Below are positions 51,168 through 58,504 of a stretch of DNA of 64,000 nucleotides, one piece after another (the first letter of the stretch is position 1; each line of letters starts with the position of its first letter). Source of the DNA: Paenibacillus zeirhizosphaerae (GTDB lineage Bacteria > Bacillota > Bacilli > Paenibacillales > Paenibacillaceae); contig NZ_JAPCKK010000006.1 of the NCBI RefSeq assembly GCF_030705605.1, positions 124,001 through 188,000 on the forward strand. Direction: 5' to 3'. Under the pieces are notes generated by a model that worked only from the letters and a program-made list of their open reading frames with translations, made no database searches and had not been told where the DNA came from. Both the position numbers and the translations under genes were made by a program.

Positions 51168-52921
51168 GATTCATCTCCTCCAATATAGGGAATGGTAAAC
51201 GAAATCTTGGTGCCGCGGCCTTCCGCGCTTTGGACCTGAAGGCCCTCATTTCCGGAATAATGCATCGTAAGACGGCTGTGCACATTCCGAAGTCCGTAGC
51301 TTCCGCTGCCGGAACGCGGCCGTCTGGTCAGTGTCAAAGAAGAATGGAGCTGTCTCAATACATGAGGGCTCATGCCCACTCCGTTATCCTGTACGGTAAA
51401 GACCATCCCGCTGCCCGATGATCTTACCCTTATGCTTATGCGGCCCTGCTCTCCGGTTTGCAGAACACCGTGCAGGATCGCATTCTCGATCAGCGGCTGC
51501 AGCAGCAGCTTGAGCGTTTTTTTATGCAGGCAATCAGGATCGACCCTGAAATCTACTGTAAATTGATCCGGGTAACGAATGGATTGAATCTGTATATAAC
51601 TTTCCACATGGGCGATTTCCTGCTGGACCTCACAGAATTCTTCGCCCTGGTTCAGACTGAAGCGCAGAAAGCTGCTTAACGAGTCAACCATCGACGCAAT
51701 GCCATTATCTCTGTTCATCAAGGCCATCCAGTGTACAGAGGCAAGCGTATTGTAAAGAAAATGAGGATTGATTTGAGCCTGCAGTGCAAGCAAATCAGCT
51801 TCCTTTTTACGCGCCTCGTTCTCCTTGACCTGTGCGGTCAGGCGGCGGATGCGGCGGCTTAAGCGGTTATAACTGATGATAAGCTGGCCAATCTCATCCG
51901 TGGAGGGAACGGGGAGCTTGGCCTCCAGATTGCCCTGTTTCAGGAATACAGTCAGCCGGTGCAGCGGCTTGGTAATGCTGGAGATTAGAAAGAGCAGGAT
52001 CGCTGCAATGATGAAGGCCGCAGCCGCAATGACCAGGGCGGTCAGCCGCAGCAGATACTGGTTCTCGCTGCTGTATTGGGCGAAAGGGATGACCCCTAAC
52101 AGCACCCAATCTGTATTTGGCATTTTATAATACATAAGGGTCTTCCGATCACTGCCCTTTCCGTAATTCAGGAAGCCGGAAGGAGCCTCCGGCAGATGGA
52201 TTCCGGGAAAGAGCGCAGCCAAGCTCCGCGCCCCGGGGACCTGCTCCTGTCCGGCTATAATGCGGTTGTCCCCATCCAGCAGCAGCACATACCCGTCGCC
52301 TTCCATGCCGGATTGGCGGAGATAGCGTGAGATCACAGATTGATTCAGGCTGATGGTAAGGTACCCAAGCGGCATGTAAGTATAGGTGCTGCGGATTGGC
52401 CGTGTCAGCGTAATCGTATTCCCGGCTGGGTTCGATCCTTTCTCATTCGAAGGGATGGACCAGACCTTTTCCGGGAGTTCCCCTTCGGAGAACGGGCCGT
52501 TCTCTGGTAGAGTAAATGAGAGCCCTTCAAATGGTTTGGACGAATAAGATATGACTTCCTTGTTGTCGTCCGGAATGATGCTGATATTCGCGATATAATC
52601 CTTGGAGAAGACCAGGTTGGTTAGAAACACGATAATGGATGTGCGAAGTACGACATTGCCGCGGGAAGCGCGCAGATACTGCTGTACGTCTTCATCACCG
52701 ATCAGGAAAATGGACATGCTTTCGACATCCTTAACCATCAACTGGAGCTGCGTATCGAGCTGGCGCAGGATGTTCATGCCTGTAAGCTTGGCTTTTTCTT
52801 CTGAGAGGGAAGATGCGGTATCGTATGAAAAAAAACCTAAAGAAATAATGGGAACAATCATAGCCAGAATTAAAATAAAGGACAGCTTTCTCTTTAAAGA
52901 CCGGCCAAGCCATTGATTCAC
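51164..52921 (-). CDS. YesM-type sensor histidine kinase
   Basis: A 585-residue kinase with two membrane segments (near residues 15-35 and 285-310) around an extracellular Cache-like sensor, a HAMP domain (SSITKPLHRLTVFLKQGNLEAKLPVPSTDEIGQL), the His_kinase motif QINPHFLYNTLASVHWMAL with the phosphorylated histidine, and an HATPase domain (LLLQPLIENAILHGV, VQDNGVGMS). A GTG start at 52921 directly behind AAAGGAGGGGGG is preferred over the ATG at 52951. Confidence 0.92.
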   Translation of the reverse strand: MNQWLGRSLKRKLSFILILAMIVPIISLGFFSYDTASSLSEEKAKLTGMNILRQLDTQLQLMVKDVESMSIFLIGDEDVQQYLRASRGNVVLRTSIIVFLTNLVFSKDYIANISIIPDDNKEVISYSSKPFEGLSFTLPENGPFSEGELPEKVWSIPSNEKGSNPAGNTITLTRPIRSTYTYMPLGYLTISLNQSVISRYLRQSGMEGDGYVLLLDGDNRIIAGQEQVPGARSLAALFPGIHLPEAPSGFLNYGKGSDRKTLMYYKMPNTDWVLLGVIPFAQYSSENQYLLRLTALVIAAAAFIIAAILLFLISSITKPLHRLTVFLKQGNLEAKLPVPSTDEIGQLIISYNRLSRRIRRLTAQVKENEARKKEADLLALQAQINPHFLYNTLASVHWMALMNRDNGIASMVDSLSSFLRFSLNQGEEFCEVQQEIAHVESYIQIQSIRYPDQFTVDFRVDPDCLHKKTLKLLLQPLIENAILHGVLQTGEQGRISIRVRSSGSGMVFTVQDNGVGMSPHVLRQLHSSLTLTRRPRSGSGSYGLRNVHSRLTMHYSGNEGLQVQSAEGRGTKISFTIPYIGGDES

Positions 52922-52964
52922 TCGCCCCCCTCCTTTGATCAAACGAAGCAATAGAATAACTGAA

Positions 52965-53046
52965 TGTCATGAAAAATAACATTCAATGGGTGAAAATTCT
53001 GTCGATACGATTCTGGAAAAGATAATATGTCATGAATAATAACATT
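52965..53046. promoter_or_regulatory. Paired 19-bp operator-like repeats upstream of yesM
   Basis: TGTCATGAAAAATAACATT (52965-52983) and TGTCATGAATAATAACATT (53028-53046) differ at one base and are 63 bp apart, six helical turns. Each is an imperfect dyad, AATGTCAT-N5-ATAACATT. They lie 44 and 107 bp before the yesM start. The 316-bp gap otherwise holds the metN leader. Confidence 0.65.
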
Positions 53047-53059
53047 ATTTTCGTGTTTT

Positions 53060-53185
53060 TTGCATAGAAACTATGAATATAATATTCTTTGTACCGTACT
53101 TTCTAGTACTGTGGTATGATTAGGACTTGGTATTAACTCTAACAAGCCGCTCGTACAGACCGTTGATGGTCCTGCGGGCTTTCTT
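53060..53185 (+). promoter_or_regulatory. metN promoter region and leader hairpin
   Basis: TTGCAT (53060-53065) and TATTCT (53083-53088) are 17 bp apart; an alternative is an extended -10 TGGTATGAT (53112-53120). A hairpin in the leader, AAGCCGC (53144-53150) with GCGGGCTT (53174-53181) and inner GACC/GGTC, is followed by TCTTC and resembles an attenuator. No SAM riboswitch or T-box was recognised. Confidence 0.4.
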
Positions 53186-53237
53186 CATGTGTGTGTGCGG
53201 GTGGTCAGATTTAACGCGGCAGGAGGAGCAGGCTCCC

Positions 53238-53942
53238 ATGATTTCTTTGCAGCAGGTAAGCAAAACCTTCAAGGACCGAGGCGGTTCCTTTAATGCTGTG
53301 CAATCGGTCAGCCTTGAGGTGGGTACAGGAGAAATACACGGTATCATCGGCGCCAGTGGAGCCGGTAAATCCACTTTGCTGCGTATGATTAATGTCCTGG
53401 AGCGTCCGGATCAGGGCAAGGTCTTTGTAGGGGACAAGGAGCTGACAGCCCTCGCCACCCGGCAGCTCCGCAAGGCCAGACACTCGATCGGCATGATCTT
53501 CCAGCAGTACAACCTTGTGCTTAACCGTACCGTCAGCCGGAATATCTCCATGGCGATGGAGCTTGCCGGGGTGCCGAAGCCGGAGCGGTTAGCACGTATC
53601 GACGAATGTCTGAGGTTTGTAGGGCTGGAGGATAAAGCGAACCAGTATCCCTCACAGCTCAGCGGCGGACAGATGCAGCGGGTGGCGATTGCAAGAGCGC
53701 TGGCCAACAGTCCGCAGGTGCTGCTTTGTGACGAGCCGACTTCCGCGCTGGATCCGCAGACAACCGCAGACATTCTGGAGGTGCTGCGCCATGTGAATCA
53801 GACCTACGGTGTTACCATCCTCATTGTGACGCATGATATGAATGTTGTGAAGAGGATATGCAGCCGGGTGTCGGTCATGGAGCAGGGGAAAATTGTGCGG
53901 ACGGCTGCGGTGGCAGATGGGGAGGGACTGGACGATGCTTGA
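53238..53942 (+). CDS. metN: MetN-type ABC ATPase lacking the NIL domain
   Basis: A 234-residue ATPase of the methionine importer class: ISLQQVSKTFKDRGGSFNAVQSVSLEVGTGEIHGIIGASGAGKSTL with Walker A, signature LSGGQMQRVAIARAL, Walker B LLCDEPTSALDP. Usual MetN proteins are about 340 residues with a C-terminal NIL/ACT-like domain that mediates inhibition by methionine; here the protein ends after the ATPase, so that control is missing. AGGAGGAG sets the start at 53238. Overlaps metI by eight bases. Confidence 0.85.
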   Translation: MISLQQVSKTFKDRGGSFNAVQSVSLEVGTGEIHGIIGASGAGKSTLLRMINVLERPDQGKVFVGDKELTALATRQLRKARHSIGMIFQQYNLVLNRTVSRNISMAMELAGVPKPERLARIDECLRFVGLEDKANQYPSQLSGGQMQRVAIARALANSPQVLLCDEPTSALDPQTTADILEVLRHVNQTYGVTILIVTHDMNVVKRICSRVSVMEQGKIVRTAAVADGEGLDDA

Positions 53943-54609
53943 GCAGATGCTGGCAGATGTCGTGAAATATCAATCCGAAATCTGGCAGGCCATTGGTGAA
54001 ACCTTCGTCATGGTCAGCATTTCCATACTGGCGGCGCTGCTGGTCGGTCTGCCGCTGGGGACTGTTTTGTTTTTGTGCAGAAAAGGACAGCCTTACGCGA
54101 ATCGTCTGCTGTTTACGGTTCTGGACACCTTCGTGAATATTGTCCGCTCGTTTCCGTTTCTGCTGTTGGTCGTATTCCTGATTCCATTTACACGCCTGGT
54201 CGTGGGAACGGCTCTGGGTACACTGGCTGCGACCGTGCCTCTGGCTGTGGTGGCGATTGCCTATTACGCAAGACTGGTGGAGCAATCTCTGCTGGACGTT
54301 CCGCGCGGAGTGATGGAAGCCGCCTCCTCGATGGGGGCCTCGACGATCCAGATGATCGTTAAATTCCTGTATGTGGAAGCACGCTCCGGGCTTGTCCTGG
54401 GACTGACCACCGCCACGATCAGCTTCATTTCCTACTCCACGGTTATGGGGGTTGTCGGCGGAGGGGGCGTGGGGGATTTTGCCATCCGGTACGGATATCA
54501 GCGCTTTGAGACGGAAATTATGGTATTTACGATTATCATTATGATTATTCTGGTGCAAGCGATCCAATTTGCCGGCAGTGCACTGTCCAGGCTGTTGGAT
54601 AAACGGTAA
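53935..54609 (+). CDS. metI: MetI-type ABC permease
   Basis: A 224-residue permease with five to six membrane segments, the motif NIVRSFPFLLLVVFLIPFTRLVVG and EAA loop GVMEAASSMGASTIQMIVKFLYVEA, and GVVGGGGVGDFAIRYGYQRFET at the end, all typical of MetI. It is translated from within the end of metN. Confidence 0.92.
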   Translation: MLEQMLADVVKYQSEIWQAIGETFVMVSISILAALLVGLPLGTVLFLCRKGQPYANRLLFTVLDTFVNIVRSFPFLLLVVFLIPFTRLVVGTALGTLAATVPLAVVAIAYYARLVEQSLLDVPRGVMEAASSMGASTIQMIVKFLYVEARSGLVLGLTTATISFISYSTVMGVVGGGGVGDFAIRYGYQRFETEIMVFTIIIMIILVQAIQFAGSALSRLLDKR

Positions 54610-54664
54610 CAGGAAGGGCTTTTGACTGGAAGTAGAAAAAGAATAATAGACGGGGGTTTATTCC

Positions 54665-55516
54665 ATGCGAAATATGAAAAACAAAATGATATTCATGCTG
54701 CTGGCGGTTATGATGCTAATCGTAGCCGGCTGCGGACAGCAGTCCGCTCCATCCGGGAATGCAGGGGAGGCCGGTCAGACCACGGAAGCCAAGGAGGAAG
54801 TGACGCTCAAGGTAGCTACGCTGATTCCGCCGATGACTGAGGTGCTTGATCTGGTGAAGCCGCTGCTCAAGGAGGACGGCATCAACCTGGAGGTTGTAGT
54901 GCTGTCTGATAACGTGCAGCCGAATACGGCGCTGGCCAGTAATGAAGTGGACGCAAACTTCTTCCAGCACGTCCCTTACATGGAACAATATAATGAAGCA
55001 AACAACACGCAGCTGGTAGGGATACAGCCGATCTACCACGCCATTTACGGCGGGTATTCCAAGCGCTACAAGAAGATTGAAGATCTGCCGGAGGGCGCTA
55101 CCATCGCTATGGCGAATGACCCGTCCAACATCGGGCGCTCACTGGTCATGTTTGAGAAGAACGGTCTCATTAAACTGAAGGAAGGGGTAGGCATCAACGC
55201 GACCCAGGCGGATATCGTAGACAATCCGAAGAACTTTAAGTTCGAGGAGGTCGATCTGCTGATGCTGGCCCGCACGCTGGATGACGTCGATCTGGTGGCC
55301 ATGACTCCCGCGTATGCCGCCCCGCTTGGCTTGACGCCGAAGAAGGATGCATTGATCACGGAGGATGTGGATTCCAAATTTGCGATCACCCTGGTTGCGC
55401 GCGAGGATAACAAGGATTCCGAGGCCATCCGCAAGCTGGCGGAGCGAATGAGTGGTCCTGAGGTGAAGAAGTTCTTTGAGGATAATTACGCCGATATTGC
55501 GATTCCTGCGTTTTAA
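54665..55516 (+). CDS. metQ: MetQ/NlpA-type binding lipoprotein
   Basis: A 283-residue lipoprotein with lipobox LIVAGCGQ (Cys23) and the NlpA/MetQ fold (VEVVVLSDNVQPNTALASNEVDANFFQHVPYMEQYN in the family pattern, IAMANDPSNIGRSLVMFEK, NPKNFKFEEVD). It would bind methionine or a related compound for the MetNI transporter. Confidence 0.92.
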   Translation: MRNMKNKMIFMLLAVMMLIVAGCGQQSAPSGNAGEAGQTTEAKEEVTLKVATLIPPMTEVLDLVKPLLKEDGINLEVVVLSDNVQPNTALASNEVDANFFQHVPYMEQYNEANNTQLVGIQPIYHAIYGGYSKRYKKIEDLPEGATIAMANDPSNIGRSLVMFEKNGLIKLKEGVGINATQADIVDNPKNFKFEEVDLLMLARTLDDVDLVAMTPAYAAPLGLTPKKDALITEDVDSKFAITLVAREDNKDSEAIRKLAERMSGPEVKKFFEDNYADIAIPAF

Positions 55517-55535
55517 TGCTCTTTACGCATAGCAG

Positions 55536-55577
55536 CCCGCCGCGAAAGCTGAACCAAGCTTTCACGGTGGGTTTTTT
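55536..55577 (+). terminator. Terminator of metNIQ
   Basis: CCCGCCGCGAAAGCT and AGCTTTCACGGTGGG pair imperfectly and are followed by TTTTTT. Confidence 0.88.
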
Positions 55578-55623
55578 GTCTTTTATGAAGATTCCGGCTG
55601 AGCTCTAGCAGATAGCTGGCTTA

Positions 55624-55661
55624 TTGGGCATTTAGGAACAGCCCTATACAATAGTGTATAG
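55624..55661 (+). promoter_or_regulatory. Promoter and dyad of the HipA-like module
   Basis: TTGGGC (55624-55629), 17-bp spacer, TACAAT (55647-55652). The dyad CTATAC-N6-GTATAG (55644-55661) covers the -10 and predicted start, as expected of a Cro/CI-type operator. Confidence 0.6.
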
Positions 55662-55719
55662 TGGATTACATAATGACCTGCATTTTGAACAACCAGATTA
55701 AAGATAGGGGGTATGTCTT

Positions 55720-56130
55720 ATGCCAAATGTGTTTTTTCAACCTGAAAAGTATCCATTTATGTATAAAGAAGAGGTAGTTGGCAGCATTGTGATCGATTGT
55801 GATCATGAAGGGGAATACACGTATTCATTGGATTTGACGCAAGAAGGCCATATTCCCTGGGCGTTTAAAGACAGGAACGGAAAGTTTATCCCCCCAGGCG
55901 CCGGGCGCTTACACCATGCGGTCATAAAAACCTGGTTGGAAGAGAGAATATTCCCGCCTGAACGACATAATGCAGAGCAATTGTTAAAAGAGCTCGGTTT
56001 GCCCGAATATGATACTTTGGCTGTTCTGAAAAAGACGCGTGGTGCCGTGCCTGGAAACCCTTACTGGATTCAATTCCATCCTGAGGACACTTATAGATCT
56101 GTTATTCTCGATAAATGGGGGACTGGCTGA
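55720..56130 (+). CDS. Conserved protein paired with HipA-like kinase
   Basis: A 136-residue soluble protein. The N-terminal part carries an SLDLTQEGHIPWAFKDRNGK stretch; the C-terminal part ends LLKELGLPEYDTLAVLKKTRG and NPYWIQFHPEDTY. That pattern (short helix, EYD, T-x-G, YW-IxF) recalls the partner or N-terminal subdomain found with HipA-type kinases in Firmicutes, which suggests a split HipA or an antitoxin-like partner (compare HipS of HipBST). No helix-turn-helix is seen. GC content is lower than in the flanking genes. Its stop overlaps the kinase start. Confidence 0.6.
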   Translation: MPNVFFQPEKYPFMYKEEVVGSIVIDCDHEGEYTYSLDLTQEGHIPWAFKDRNGKFIPPGAGRLHHAVIKTWLEERIFPPERHNAEQLLKELGLPEYDTLAVLKKTRGAVPGNPYWIQFHPEDTYRSVILDKWGTG

Positions 56131-56948
56131 TGCTCTATGTGGAGGATTTAATGGAGTTGAGCAGTTCGATTTCAAGCGCGGGCGTTTTAACAAAGTGGAT
56201 GGATCCCAAAAATAATACGTATATAAAAACTTCTGCTTACAATAACGAGACTAAGGAGTATCACGTTGAGGCTGTGATGGAGTGCCTGGCCAGCGACATT
56301 GGCAGATTAATAGGAGTTTCTGTAGTTGATTACTGGTTGGACGAGTTGGACATGGGGGATTCGGAGATCTTGGTTTGCGTAAGCGAGGATTACAAAATGA
56401 AAACTCCCTACAGAGATAAAATCTCCGTAAGCTCTTACCTGGTAAGTAGAGGGCTGGAGGGAGCGGTTCGCTCGGACCGATACAGAAGTCTTGTAGCAGA
56501 GTTTCCCGAGATTAGGGAAAGCCTGGACAGATTAATAGTGTTCGATTACTTGATTGACAATTATGACCGGCATATGAGAAATGTTGAGCTTCTCAGCTTG
56601 GGAGACGGATCGGTACGTCTCGCCCCATTGTTTGATAACGGGTCGTCTTTGCTGGCTGATTGGGTTACCGAGCAGGACTTAGCCGATTTGGAGGAATCCG
56701 AAGAGCTGTTTGAGGAACATATCATTCATGCAGAAACCCAATCCAAGTGCTTTGCCCATGATCACAGATCAGAACTGATGCTGGTGGATAAGTCTGTTTT
56801 CCGGAATATTAATCTTTCGATAACGGATGAAGAATGGGAGCAAGTTACATGGAAATATGCGCCATATCTAAGCCCTTTAAGGCTTAAAATGATTTACAGG
56901 CTTGTGACAACCCGATATTCTAATTTATTGCGTTTTGCTGCAAAATGA
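56130..56948 (+). CDS. HipA-like serine/threonine kinase domain protein
   Basis: A 272-residue protein with the kinase core of HipA: lysine candidate in YIKTSAYNNETKEYHVEAV, catalytic loop LIDNYDRHMRN with Asp146, Arg147, His148 and Asn151, and the metal-binding LAPLFDNGSSL (Asp169). Known HipA-type kinases phosphorylate aminoacyl-tRNA synthetases and halt growth; the target here is unknown. TGATG at 56128-56132 couples it to the upstream gene. Other possible starts are 56115 and 56151, the latter with GGAGGA close before it. It is shorter than HipA (about 440 residues), as expected if the N-terminal subdomain is encoded separately. Confidence 0.75.
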   Translation: MLYVEDLMELSSSISSAGVLTKWMDPKNNTYIKTSAYNNETKEYHVEAVMECLASDIGRLIGVSVVDYWLDELDMGDSEILVCVSEDYKMKTPYRDKISVSSYLVSRGLEGAVRSDRYRSLVAEFPEIRESLDRLIVFDYLIDNYDRHMRNVELLSLGDGSVRLAPLFDNGSSLLADWVTEQDLADLEESEELFEEHIIHAETQSKCFAHDHRSELMLVDKSVFRNINLSITDEEWEQVTWKYAPYLSPLRLKMIYRLVTTRYSNLLRFAAK

Positions 56949-56961
56949 TATAAGCAAAAAA

Positions 56962-56999
56962 ATAGACCGCCGCCTCCAACTCAGGCGAGGGCGGTCTAT
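56962..56999 (-). terminator. Terminator between convergent kinase and dehydrogenase genes
   Basis: ATAGACCGCC and GGGCGGTCTAT pair almost perfectly; on the minus strand a run of seven T follows. Confidence 0.88.
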
Positions 57000-57029
57000 C
57001 CGTATTACAGAGCCGACAGATTCCCCCGG

Positions 57030-58193
57030 TTAGCCCTGCTGTCGTTCCTTCAGGGCAGTGGCTGCCAGCATCTGCATGACCGTATTGTCCATCGGCGGGT
57101 TATGCAATCCTGCGCGCACATCGCGGTAATAGCGCTCTAAGGGTAGTGTTCTGGACAAGCTGGTGCCTCCTACAACCCGCATCGCAAGGTCAACGACCTT
57201 CAAGGCGCTGTGTGTCACGGTGTATTTGGCAAGGCCCAGCTCAGGACGCAGCTCGGGGCGGAGCGCTTCATGGTGGTCCCAGCGGTCTGCCGTGGCATAG
57301 AGGAGACAGCGGGCCGTCCGCAGCTCGGCCTCCATCTGGCCGATGGACTGCTGCACGAGCGGCAGCTCGGCAATGGGGCCCTGAATCGAGCTAGGCTTGT
57401 AATTTGCCGCAAAATCCACCGCAAAATCACGCGCCGCCAAAGCAATCCCCATATAGCAGGCTGGAATATGCAGGTACCAGCCGCCGCCTTCATCGGCTCC
57501 TTTGCCGGGAATGCGTGTATCCGCAGCCGCAAAGGCTTGGTCGAGCACGATATCATGGCTGCCGGTGCCACGCATGCCGAGCGTATCCCAGGTTTCTTCC
57601 ATGCTCACACGGTCGTTGACCTGTACCAGAAATTCACCTACTGTATCTTCTTCCGGGATGTAGGCAGTCACGACAAAGCGGTCAAGAATAGGCGAGAGGG
57701 TGCTGAAGGTTTTGCGCCCGCTAATCAGCCACCCGCCATCGGTACGGACAGCGGTCGTCTCCGGTCTGCCGCCCCGGCTCGGACTACCGGATGAAGCCTC
57801 GCTGGCGAATACATTCAGCATAGCGCCTTGCTCTACCACATCACGGCAGAAGGCGGCAAACAGCGCCTCCGGCCATTTACCCGACGTTCTCAGATACAAT
57901 ATCTGTCCGAGATGCCAACCGACGCCAAGCGCCGTGGAGCCGTCACCGTATGCCAGTCGTTCCTGGGCCTGCACCATCTCATAGAGTGAAATTTCATCTC
58001 CGCCATAAGCCTTTGGCACGGTAAGCTGCAAGTATCCGGCTTTTCGCAGGTCTGCAAAATTTTCGAACGGGAAAGACCCCTCACGGTCATGCTGTGCGGC
58101 TCTTGCGGCAAATGAGGCGGCCAGCTTATCGATCTTCGCAGCTCTCTGCTGTTCAGCCTCGTTTCGTATATATTGATCCATAAATCGGCTCAT
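57030..58193 (-). CDS. Acyl-CoA dehydrogenase family protein
   Basis: A 387-residue flavoprotein of the acyl-CoA dehydrogenase fold: N-terminal helices (PFENFADLRKAGYLQLTVPKAYGGDEISL), middle beta domain (FASEASSGSP, GGWLISGRKTFSTLSP, WDTLGMRGTGSHDIVLD) and C-terminal helices (AMRVVGGTSLSRTLPLERYYRDVRAGLHNPPMDN). The C-terminal AMRVVGG..R..PLERYYRDVRAG pattern is shared with SfnB/DszC-like desulfurisation or nitroalkane-type oxidoreductases, so an oxygenase role is possible. The start at 58193 (ATG AGC) is favoured, with GAAGGAG upstream; 58241 is an in-frame alternative. Confidence 0.85.
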   Translation of the reverse strand: MSRFMDQYIRNEAEQQRAAKIDKLAASFAARAAQHDREGSFPFENFADLRKAGYLQLTVPKAYGGDEISLYEMVQAQERLAYGDGSTALGVGWHLGQILYLRTSGKWPEALFAAFCRDVVEQGAMLNVFASEASSGSPSRGGRPETTAVRTDGGWLISGRKTFSTLSPILDRFVVTAYIPEEDTVGEFLVQVNDRVSMEETWDTLGMRGTGSHDIVLDQAFAAADTRIPGKGADEGGGWYLHIPACYMGIALAARDFAVDFAANYKPSSIQGPIAELPLVQQSIGQMEAELRTARCLLYATADRWDHHEALRPELRPELGLAKYTVTHSALKVVDLAMRVVGGTSLSRTLPLERYYRDVRAGLHNPPMDNTVMQMLAATALKERQQG

Positions 58194-58504
58194 ATCTATG
58201 GTCCACTCCTTCGCAGTGTCTGTGGAGGCATCCAGAAACAACCTCTTCTATTCAGAGTTTACCACAGCATGGGGTTATCGCTTCAATAACAAACTAATCC
58301 ACCCTAAAAAGATGGGTTACGCTCTGCAGATTCATTGTTGTCAGGCTGCCGCTTCCATACAGCATATTCCGAACGTCAGGTTCTGGAGACGCTGCACGGA
58401 AGCGGTTTTTGTGTTCGCACCTCAAAGCACCGCTAGACCTTCCCTTCTCTCCACTTATGCTAAAATAGAAAGAACAAGTTTATTTTCGAAAGGATTCAAA
58501 TCAC

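Noticed and set aside
53090..53237. SAM riboswitch or T-box before metN
   Set aside because: No K-turn/S-box core and no T-box motif or specifier stem could be seen; only a simple hairpin.
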